Shown piece by piece: positions 19,052 through 26,210 of a DNA stretch of 64,000 nucleotides; the first letter of the stretch is position 1, and each line of letters starts with the position of its first letter. Position numbers and translations under genes: made by a program. Origin of the DNA: JAJDXO01 sp965213765 (GTDB lineage: Bacteria > Pseudomonadota > Alphaproteobacteria > Rhodospirillales > UBA2165); the NCBI GenBank assembly GCA_965213765.1, contig OZ243926.1, positions 2,728,001 through 2,792,000 of the forward strand, read 5' to 3'. The notes beneath the pieces are model-generated. The model searched no databases, was not told the DNA's origin, and saw nothing but the letters and a program-made list of their open reading frames with translations.

Positions 19052-19130
19052 GAATAAAAGCGCAAGTAATCATCCTAACGAATAGTCGCCGTACCTTCCC
19101 TTGAATTACGATATCCACGGTTGGAGCGGT

Positions 19131-19308
19131 TCCGGTCAAATTGAGCCGCCATAGGAGTGTTGCGGCGATGAGGACGGCGCGGCACAAGGTCCCTCGCCCC
19201 CGTCAGGGGGAGAGGGATGCGGAGGGTTGGCGAGGCGAATGCCGAGCCTACCCGGCGCTGGGTGAGGGGGAGCAAAAAGGAGAATCCCCTAATTGAGTCC
19301 GGACCCTA
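19131..19308 (+). repeat. Dispersed MITE-like repeat, copy B
   Basis: About 178 bp between mucR and rimI. The right end (inward TAGGGTCCGGACTCAATTAG) is the cleanest copy of that terminus, and its TAG is the rimI stop codon. The left end is worn (TTCCGGTCAAATTGAGCCGCC) and lacks the intact inverted repeat. The core AGCCGCCATAGGAGTGTTGC is shared with copies A and C. The rest of the 315-bp gap is the mucR promoter region. Confidence 0.75.
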
Positions 19309-19782
19309 AATCAGTTCTTTCCTCATGATGAGCGCATCCCGGCGGCCGGCATTCGACCGGTAGTACCCGATTCTTGTCCCGACGCCCTTGAATCCGGTGA
19401 TTTCGTAGAGTGCGGTCGCAGCCGGATTGCCGGCATCGACCTCCAGAAACCATTCCTTGATCGCGGATCGCCGCAGAAACGCCTCCGCGCCGGCCATCAA
19501 GCGGCCGGCTATACCCCGGCGGCGGCGCGCCGGCAGGACCGCCAGCGTGACGATTTCGGCCTCCGGGGCGGCAAATCTGCAGATGATGAAACCGCAGACC
19601 CTGTCCGCGTCTTCGGCATCGGGAGCCGCCAGGCCGAGCATGTCGGGTTGCCGGAGCATGCGCCCAAATCCGGCAATGCTCCACCCGTCGTCGAAGGACA
19701 GCCGATGGATTTCCGCGAATGGGGCCGCATGGGCCGGCGTCGCGACGATCAAATCAGGCCCGGTCACCGCCTCGCCGGTCAT
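19306..19782 (-). CDS. rimI: Ribosomal protein alanine N-acetyltransferase (RimI-type GNAT)
   Basis: GNAT-fold acetyltransferase of 158 aa; RimI modifies the N-terminus of S18. The acetyl-CoA loop is RRRGIAGRLMAGAEAFL (about 87-103) and the motif B region reads EVDAGNPAATALYEITGF. ATG 19782 overlaps the tsaB stop by ATGA, and the tsaB-rimI pair is widely conserved. The stop codon is contributed by the end of repeat copy B. Substrate is inferred from family and context. Confidence 0.9.
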   Translation of the reverse strand: MTGEAVTGPDLIVATPAHAAPFAEIHRLSFDDGWSIAGFGRMLRQPDMLGLAAPDAEDADRVCGFIICRFAAPEAEIVTLAVLPARRRRGIAGRLMAGAEAFLRRSAIKEWFLEVDAGNPAATALYEITGFKGVGTRIGYYRSNAGRRDALIMRKELI

Positions 19783-20480
19783 GGTTTGGGGCCGGGTTTG
19801 GGGCCGGGTTTGGGGCCGGTGGTGTCGGGGGGGCGCAGATAGAGCGGCGCAAGGGGCGCCAACGAAACACCCGGAATCCAGCGTTCCTCGGCCATCCGGG
19901 CGGCCACTGCCGCCTGGGGCTCCGCCGGACCGTCCGCCAACCGGAAATCGCGTCCCGCGTCCTCGAGCGCCGCCGCCATCGGCCGGGAAGCGCTGCCGGC
20001 GAGAATCAGGCCGCCGTCAATCGGCGTTGCGGCGGCCAGCGCCGCCGGCGTCGCGGCCATGGGCTCCGTTTTCGGCTCCCGACCGGCGCCGAACAACTGC
20101 GCATAGATGTCCTCCCGTTTGCTTTCGACGCACACCAGTACCGGATGCGAGCCGGTCTCCGTCCCATCGATACCGGCCGCAACGACCTCGAGCGTCGTCA
20201 GTCCCAAGGCCGGAATCCGAGCGGCGAGAGACATGGCCCGGGCGGCGGCGATGCCGATCCTCATCCCGGTGAACGACCCCGGGCCCACCGTTGCGGCAAT
20301 CAGATCGAGATCCGTGTAGGCAAGGCCTGCCGCCGAGATGACCTCTCCGACCATGGGCATGAGAATTTCGGCCTGGCCGCGGGCCCGCACTTCAAAGCGC
20401 TCGGCCAGCGTCTCTCCATCCGAGCGAACGGCGGCCGAACACGCGCCGGCGGATGTATCGAATGCCAATATGGTCGTCAT
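19779..20480 (-). CDS. tsaB: tRNA threonylcarbamoyladenosine biosynthesis protein TsaB
   Basis: Non-catalytic partner of TsaD in t6A37 formation. From ATG 20480 (MTTILAFDTSAGACSAAV) it is 233 aa; the ASKHA-fold motifs include TVGPGSFTGMRIGIAAARAM. The C-terminal end is (PGPKP)-type, produced by three exact 12-bp units at 19783-19818 that run to the stop codon. That tail is not part of the conserved domain and looks like a recent expansion. Confidence 0.94.
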   Translation of the reverse strand: MTTILAFDTSAGACSAAVRSDGETLAERFEVRARGQAEILMPMVGEVISAAGLAYTDLDLIAATVGPGSFTGMRIGIAAARAMSLAARIPALGLTTLEVVAAGIDGTETGSHPVLVCVESKREDIYAQLFGAGREPKTEPMAATPAALAAATPIDGGLILAGSASRPMAAALEDAGRDFRLADGPAEPQAAVAARMAEERWIPGVSLAPLAPLYLRPPDTTGPKPGPKPGPKP

Positions 20481-20567
20481 GAAGCCTGTATCGCCTGTTT
20501 CCCGGCAGCTTATAGTATCGGCTCCCGTCAATTGCACGTTCCCCGGACGAGTTTAACGGACCGACCC

Positions 20568-21122
20568 ATGCCCGACCTGATCGAGATTCTGCCGGCGACC
20601 CATGATGTTGATCTGGACATCGCCTACGCCACCGCCAACAACTTCACCGGCAAACCTGTCTACGGCCGGGCAGCCTGCTATCTCCATCCGGATGCCGAGG
20701 AGCGTCTCCGGGAGGCATGCGAGCTCGCGCGGATACTCGGCTACCGGATCAAGATCTTCGACGCCTTCCGGCCCGCCGAAGCGCAGTTCGTCTTGTGGGA
20801 CCACACGCCGGACCCCGAATTTCTGGCCGATCCCCGCAAAGGCTCGCCCCATTCGCGCGGGGTGGCGGTCGACCTGACCCTCATCGATGCCGCCGGGGGG
20901 GAGCTCGAAATGGGGACGGGTTTTGACGAATTCGATCCCCGGTCCCATCACGGCAATCCGGGCATCAGCGCCGAGGCCCAGCGAAACCGCATGATCCTGA
21001 TGGGCATCATGACCACGGCGGGTTGGGATTTCTACCGTAATGAATGGTGGCACTATCAACTGTTCGACGCCAAGCGTTACCCGGTGCTGAAGGACGAAGC
21101 ACTGCCGCAAGGCATGATGTGA
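20568..21122 (+). CDS. D-alanyl-D-alanine dipeptidase (VanX/DdpX family)
   Basis: Zinc dipeptidase of 184 aa that hydrolyses D-Ala-D-Ala. Metal and catalytic residues are visible: SPHSRGVAVD (His 95, Asp 102) and NEWWHYQ (Glu 159, His 162). No signal peptide is seen, suggesting a cytoplasmic enzyme for peptidoglycan dipeptide recycling rather than vancomycin resistance, as no vanHA-like genes are nearby. It is divergent from tsaB across an 87-bp spacer. Confidence 0.9.
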   Translation: MPDLIEILPATHDVDLDIAYATANNFTGKPVYGRAACYLHPDAEERLREACELARILGYRIKIFDAFRPAEAQFVLWDHTPDPEFLADPRKGSPHSRGVAVDLTLIDAAGGELEMGTGFDEFDPRSHHGNPGISAEAQRNRMILMGIMTTAGWDFYRNEWWHYQLFDAKRYPVLKDEALPQGMM

Positions 21123-21180
21123 GGCGGGTCCGCGCTCGAAAATCATACCCGGCCGGATTGCCCTCTGGTAAGCTCCGCAG

Positions 21181-22200
21181 ATGATCAGAATATGGGCCGC
21201 GGCGCTCGTGCTTGCCGTGACGGCACTGTTGCCGGCGCCCGCCACGGCCGCCGGTTCTGCCGTTATCGTGATGTACCATCGGTTCGGTGAGGAAAAATTT
21301 CCTTCCACCAACATTCGGCTCGAGCAGTTTGAAGCCCACCTCGAAGAGCTTCGGACCGGCGGGTTCAACGTCCTGCCGGTCCCGGCGATTATCGATGCCG
21401 TCAAAAAAGGCGAGGCGCTCCCCGACCGGACGGTCGGAATCACCGTCGATGACGGTTATCTCTCGGTCTACACCGAGGCCTGGCCGCGACTGAAGCAGGC
21501 CGGTTTTCCCTTTACCGTCTTTATCGCCACCGCCCCGATCGACAACCGGCTGTCGGGCTTCATGTCGTGGGATCAGATAAGGGAGTTGCGGGACAGCGGC
21601 GTGACAATCGGCGCCCACACGGCGACCCACAACCACATGCCTGAACATGACGACGCCCGAAACGAACGGGAGTTGACCGTCTCGAACCGGCGTTTCGAAG
21701 ACGAGCTCGGGACGGTCCCCACCCTTTTCGCCTACCCGTTCGGCGAGGGCGGCACCCGCGTGGAGAAACTGGTTCGCGCCGCCGGCTACCGGGCCGCCTT
21801 CGGTCAGCAGTCCGGGGCCGTTCACGGAAGCCAAAATCAGTTCCGGTTGCCGCGCTTCGCACTCAATGAACGGTTTGGCGAGATGAGCCGGTTCCGGCTG
21901 CTGATCGACTCGCTGCCGGTCCCGGTCGCCGATTTCACGCCGGGCGACATGGTGATCGGCGAGAACAATCCGCCGGCGGTCGGGTTCACGGTCGCCGAGG
22001 AATTGGGGTCCCTGTCCCGGCTGGGATGCTTCGCGTCCACCGAAGGCCGCCTGGATATCCAGCACCTTGGCCCAAGGCGGGTCGAGCTCAGGCTTGCCGG
22101 TCCGCTGCCCGGCGGGCGCTCGCGGATCAACTGCACCATGCCGGCCGGCCAGGGCCGGTGGCGGTGGCTTGGAATCCAGTTCGTGGTTCCGAGACGCTAA
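21181..22200 (+). CDS. Secreted polysaccharide deacetylase (NodB homology)
   Basis: 339 aa with a signal peptide (about 1-23, AALVLAVTALLPAPATAAG). The NodB domain spans about 25-210: TVDDGY supplies the catalytic and metal Asp pair, HTATHNHMPEH the metal His residues, and AYPFGEGG motif 3. A C-terminal region of about 110 residues is not recognised. A carbohydrate-esterase family 4 enzyme acting in the envelope is likely; the substrate is unknown. Confidence 0.88.
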   Translation: MIRIWAAALVLAVTALLPAPATAAGSAVIVMYHRFGEEKFPSTNIRLEQFEAHLEELRTGGFNVLPVPAIIDAVKKGEALPDRTVGITVDDGYLSVYTEAWPRLKQAGFPFTVFIATAPIDNRLSGFMSWDQIRELRDSGVTIGAHTATHNHMPEHDDARNERELTVSNRRFEDELGTVPTLFAYPFGEGGTRVEKLVRAAGYRAAFGQQSGAVHGSQNQFRLPRFALNERFGEMSRFRLLIDSLPVPVADFTPGDMVIGENNPPAVGFTVAEELGSLSRLGCFASTEGRLDIQHLGPRRVELRLAGPLPGGRSRINCTMPAGQGRWRWLGIQFVVPRR

Positions 22201-22210
22201 AGGGGAATTC

Positions 22211-23218
22211 TTAAATCGCGGGTTCCGGCGAGCGGCGGGAAACCGTTGAGACGCCAAGCCGCGCACCGTCAAGAGCCTGCAGCCGGTTGAACCGGATCAA
22301 TCCCTGAATCGACTTTACGTACTCTTCGCCGCGCTCGGAGTAACCGGTCAGCGTCGTCGCCAATTCCAGGCCGTGAAGCGGTTGCGACCTGGCCCGTTGG
22401 GCCGACCGAAAATCGCGAAATCCCCGGTAGGCGCGGTGGGTATTGAGATTCTCCATATACGCCCGGACCCCCTCAATCAGGCTTGGAAAGGCCTGAATTT
22501 GGTGCTTGCGCCCGGCATCGCGTTTCCGGGGCACCATGTGGCCCCTGCGGGAGTAGGTCCACTGGCCGAACAGCGCGTTGCCCTCGAGCACGAACCGGGA
22601 GGTGCCCCAACCGCTTTCTTCCGCCGCCTGCGCGATCGCCAGCGAGGGCGGGATCACGTCCATGCGGGCCCGCAGGCTCATCAGATCGTTGCGCTTTACG
22701 TCGTAAATCTCCGCCTTGGCCGCCAGCCAAAGCCGGTCGACCGCGGGCAGATCGCCCTTGTGCTTGAGAATCCGCTCGAGCCGCGCGCGGTCGGCGCGAA
22801 TTTCGTCGTTCACCTGAAGGATCAGCGGCAGCACCGTCTTGATGAACAACGCCTTGCGCTTGGCCGGTACGCGGATCGCCCGCATATCGCGCGGCATGGC
22901 GGCGACGAAGTGCCTCGGCACCAGCCCGTCCCCGTCCCGCAGCCGGTCGAGGTCGTAGCCGAGCCGGGCAAAGGTGCGATCAAGGGCGTTGACCGTCAGC
23001 AACGGCGCGCCGCCCGAGGTGACTTTCCGGACCAAGGCGGAGGCCACGCCCGGCGCGGTTTCGAATTCCGGGCCGTCAAGCCTGAATTCAGCCCGGGGTG
23101 ACTGGGTCACGGACGCCGGCGGATAGCGCAGCGCCGCCACCATGGCAGCCACGGTACACACCCCAACGAACCCGATGACCGTCTTTTCGAAGGCCGATTT
23201 TCTAGTGGTCTCTGTCAC
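22211..23218 (-). CDS. Bax-like glucosaminidase-domain protein
   Basis: About 335 aa from GTG 23218 (VTETTRKSAFEKTVIGFVGV), with one N-terminal transmembrane helix at about 12-31. The C-terminal half matches the glucosaminidase (Bax/FlgJ-like) family: IAQAAEESGWGTSRF contains the catalytic Glu, followed by GNALFGQWTY and a TLTGYSERGEEYVKSI end. Probably a membrane-anchored peptidoglycan hydrolase facing the periplasm. It converges on the deacetylase gene, 10 bp away. The start is uncertain because no strong ribosome-binding site is visible. Confidence 0.82.
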   Translation of the reverse strand: MTETTRKSAFEKTVIGFVGVCTVAAMVAALRYPPASVTQSPRAEFRLDGPEFETAPGVASALVRKVTSGGAPLLTVNALDRTFARLGYDLDRLRDGDGLVPRHFVAAMPRDMRAIRVPAKRKALFIKTVLPLILQVNDEIRADRARLERILKHKGDLPAVDRLWLAAKAEIYDVKRNDLMSLRARMDVIPPSLAIAQAAEESGWGTSRFVLEGNALFGQWTYSRRGHMVPRKRDAGRKHQIQAFPSLIEGVRAYMENLNTHRAYRGFRDFRSAQRARSQPLHGLELATTLTGYSERGEEYVKSIQGLIRFNRLQALDGARLGVSTVSRRSPEPAI

Positions 23219-23463
23219 GACCGAAGATCCGGATTTCTCACCAGCGGCAAAACATGGGCGTAAAACAAATTCCGCGTATTTCGGAGGCGAAACGTGCGCG
23301 GAATTCCGGCCAGTGCCGCTGTTATACCTAATTCCCCGGTCACCGTGCCAGTCGTTTTTGCAGCGGGACGGTGGCCGTTTGAAGACACGGCGCTCTGGAC
23401 CGTCCGGGTCACGTGCCCGGGAGACGCCCAAAATGCGGCTAAAATATGCATGAAATCAGGCAG

Positions 23464-24468
23464 TTATGGGGCAGGGCGCAACAGCCCGACGATGTCATAA
23501 ACGTCGTCGAGGGTCGGCTTCGCAATTTCGGATGCCCGCTCCGCGCCGCGTGCAAGGACCCGGTCCAAATAGGGCGGATCGGCGGTCAGCCGGGACATTT
23601 CGTCACCGATGGGGGCCAACACCGAAACCGCGAGCTCGGTGATGGATTCCTTGAACCGGGAGAACTGGGCGCCGGCGAATTCGGCGCAGGCGTCCTCGAT
23701 GGTCTTGTCGCAAAGCGCCGCGTATATGCCGAGCAAATTGCGGGCTTCGGGGCGCTCCTCCAGTCCCGCCGGGGTCTCCGGCAGGGGATCCGGATCGGTC
23801 TTGGCGCGCCTGAGCTTCCTGGCGATGGTGTCGGCATCGTCGGTCATGTTGATCCGCGAATTTTCCGACGGATCCGATTTGGACATCTTGTTGGACCCAT
23901 CCCGGAGCGACATGACCCGTGCCGCCTCGCCGAGGATCAGCGGCTCGACAATGGGGAAAAAGTCGACCCCGAAGTCGTTGTTGAACTTTTGGGCGATATC
24001 GCGGGTGAGCTCCAGATGCTGCTTTTGGTCCTCCCCCACCGGCACGTGGGTCGCCTTGTAGGCAAGGATGTCGGCGGCCATCAGGTTCGGGTAGGCATAG
24101 AGGCCCACCGAGGCGTTCTCCCGGTTCTTCCCGGCCTTCTCCTTGAACTGGGTCATCCGGTTGAGCCAGCCGAGCCGTGCAACGCAGTTGAAAATCCAGG
24201 CGAGTTCCGCATGGGCGGGAACCGCCGACTGGTTGAAGATGATGTTGGTCCCGGGATCGAGCCCGGCGGCGATCAGACCCGCGGTCACCTCCCGCGTGTT
24301 TGCCGGCAGCTCCTTCGGGTCCTGCCACTGGGTAATCGCGTGCAGGTCGACGACGCAATAGATGCACTCATACTCGTTCTGCAGCGCCACCCAATTGCGC
24401 AGCGCGCCGAGATAGTTGCCGAGATGCAGATCGCCGGTGGGCTGGACGCCGGAAAAGATGCGGGACAT
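23464..24468 (-). CDS. trpS: Tryptophanyl-tRNA synthetase
   Basis: Class I aminoacyl-tRNA synthetase charging tRNA-Trp. From ATG 24468 (MSRIFSGVQPTGDLHLGNYL) it is 334 aa, the standard length. The HIGH equivalent is HLGN and the KMSKS loop is intact (SNKMSKSDPSE). It follows murJ, as in many Alphaproteobacteria. Confidence 0.97.
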   Translation of the reverse strand: MSRIFSGVQPTGDLHLGNYLGALRNWVALQNEYECIYCVVDLHAITQWQDPKELPANTREVTAGLIAAGLDPGTNIIFNQSAVPAHAELAWIFNCVARLGWLNRMTQFKEKAGKNRENASVGLYAYPNLMAADILAYKATHVPVGEDQKQHLELTRDIAQKFNNDFGVDFFPIVEPLILGEAARVMSLRDGSNKMSKSDPSENSRINMTDDADTIARKLRRAKTDPDPLPETPAGLEERPEARNLLGIYAALCDKTIEDACAEFAGAQFSRFKESITELAVSVLAPIGDEMSRLTADPPYLDRVLARGAERASEIAKPTLDDVYDIVGLLRPAP

Positions 24469-24527
24469 GGAATTCTCAAAAAATGCGCGAAGAAGCGGCG
24501 GTGTTATGGCGTCCCGGTCCCCAGGGG

Positions 24528-24581
24528 TCAAGCTTGGGGGGTCAAGCATGGGGGTCACACTTGGGGGATCACACTTGAGGA
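24528..24581. repeat. Short tandem repeat between murJ and trpS
   Basis: Four degenerate copies of a 13-14 bp unit (TCAAGCTTGGGGG, TCAAGCATGGGGG, TCACACTTGGGGG, TCACACTTGAGG) starting at 24528, 24542, 24555 and 24569. It sits in the leader of trpS just after the murJ stop. One of a series of minisatellites in this window. Confidence 0.8.
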
Positions 24582-26126
24582 TCAGGCGCGCTTGAGGAAA
24601 CTCCTCAGGTCGGCGGGCCGGGCGGCGCCGGAGACCACCGCCGCGAGACCGAACACCGCCAGCCCGCCGCCAACCAGGACCGCGAGACCCAATATGCGGT
24701 CAAGTTCCGGTCCCGCGGCCAACCCGGCCAGCGCCCCGGACCCCCAGTAGAGCCCCGCTCCCATGACCGCGGCGGCGGCGATGGTCCGCGCGGCACGAGC
24801 CTTGAGCCGCGCATCGGGCTCGAAATGGCCGCGGCGCCACAGCACGATTCCCAGGGCGCACGCATTGATCCAGACCGAGATCGCGGTGGCCGCGGCGATC
24901 CCCACATGCAGGAACGGTCCGATCAAGGCGAGGCTGAGACCCACATTCACCGCCATGGCCGCCACCGATATGACCACCGGCGTCTTGGTATCGCCGCGGG
25001 CAAAGAAGCCGGGCGCCAACGCCTTGACCAGAACATAGGCCGGCAGGCCCCAGGCGTAGACGGCCAACGCGGCGGCGGTGGCGCTTGCCTGCCCGGCGGT
25101 GAAGGCGCCCCGCTGGAACAGCGCCGCGATGATGGGCCCGGCGATGATGGCCAGGGCGACGGCGGCCGGGATGGTCAGCAACAACGAAAATTCGAGCGCC
25201 CGGTTCTGCGAATGCATGGTCGCCGCGTCCTCACCGGCCCGCAATTGACGGCTGAGCATGGGCAGGAGCACCGTGCCCACGGCGACCCCGATGACGCCCA
25301 GCGGGAGCTGGGTCACCCGGTCGGCGAAGAACAGGTACGAAATCGAGCCGCTCGGCAGCAGGGAGGCGATGATCATGTCGATCACCAGATTGATCTGGTA
25401 GATGCCGGCACCCAGGGCGACCGGCACGATGCGCTGGAACAACAGCCGGACATCGCCGGTGAGCTTCGGCCAATTCAGCCGGAGCGCGAACCCGGCGCGG
25501 GACGCCGCCCAATATAGCCACACCAGTTGGATGACACCGGCGGCGAAGACCCCCCAGGCCAGGGCATGAGCGGGGCTGGGCAGCACCGGCGCAACCACGA
25601 GCAGGAACCCGATCAATGAGAGATTGAGCAAGACCGGCGTTGCCGCCGCGGCGGCGAACTTCCCGACCGAGTTCAGCACCCCGGCCAGCAGCGACACCAG
25701 CGAAATGAACAGCAGGTAAGGGAAGGTAATCCGCGTCAGCCAGACGGTGAGGTCGAACTTCTCCGGCTCGTCCAGGAACCCCGGCGCCAACCCCCGCATC
25801 AGCCACGGCATGGCGATTTCGGCGAGCGCCGTCACCGCGGCGAGCAGAATGAACAGAACCGCGAGAGACTCCTCGGCGAATTTCCTGGCCGGCGCCTCGC
25901 CGTCGGCTTCCAGCTTGCCGGCGAAGATGGGCACGAAGGCGGATGCAAAGGCGCCCTCGGCGAATAGCCGCCGGAACAAATTGGGCAGCTTGAAGGCGAC
26001 GAAGAACGCATCGCCCATGGCGGTCGCCCCGATGATCGCCGCAATCAGAATATCCCGGACGAACCCCAGAACCCGGCTGACCATGGTCAGGCCGCCGACG
26101 GTGAGGATGGAGCGCAGAAGGTTCAT
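24582..26126 (-). CDS. murJ: Lipid II flippase MurJ (MviN)
   Basis: Moves lipid II across the inner membrane for peptidoglycan synthesis. The 514-residue protein is mostly hydrophobic helices (about 14), begins MNLLRSILTVGGLTMVSRVLGF and has the MOP-family blocks FFVAFKLPNLFRRLFAEGAF and ALAPGFFARGDTKTPV. It lies between glnD and trpS. Confidence 0.97.
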   Translation of the reverse strand: MNLLRSILTVGGLTMVSRVLGFVRDILIAAIIGATAMGDAFFVAFKLPNLFRRLFAEGAFASAFVPIFAGKLEADGEAPARKFAEESLAVLFILLAAVTALAEIAMPWLMRGLAPGFLDEPEKFDLTVWLTRITFPYLLFISLVSLLAGVLNSVGKFAAAAATPVLLNLSLIGFLLVVAPVLPSPAHALAWGVFAAGVIQLVWLYWAASRAGFALRLNWPKLTGDVRLLFQRIVPVALGAGIYQINLVIDMIIASLLPSGSISYLFFADRVTQLPLGVIGVAVGTVLLPMLSRQLRAGEDAATMHSQNRALEFSLLLTIPAAVALAIIAGPIIAALFQRGAFTAGQASATAAALAVYAWGLPAYVLVKALAPGFFARGDTKTPVVISVAAMAVNVGLSLALIGPFLHVGIAAATAISVWINACALGIVLWRRGHFEPDARLKARAARTIAAAAVMGAGLYWGSGALAGLAAGPELDRILGLAVLVGGGLAVFGLAAVVSGAARPADLRSFLKRA

Positions 26127-26210
26127 GGTCGAGTCACGGACGAAACGTCTCGGGTCCTTGGCCGATGGGGCCAGCCGGTTTAGCGGTCAATGCAGGCAAA
26201 AATGTGGCGC

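Noticed and set aside
18990..19187. Small open frames beginning MCRAVLIAATLLWRLN in several spacers
   Set aside because: They are translations of the dispersed repeat core and recur only with it; no evidence of a protein.
20568..21122. Vancomycin-resistance vanX
   Set aside because: No vanH, vanA or vanRS-like genes nearby, and the organism is a Gram-negative type; a housekeeping dipeptidase is more likely.
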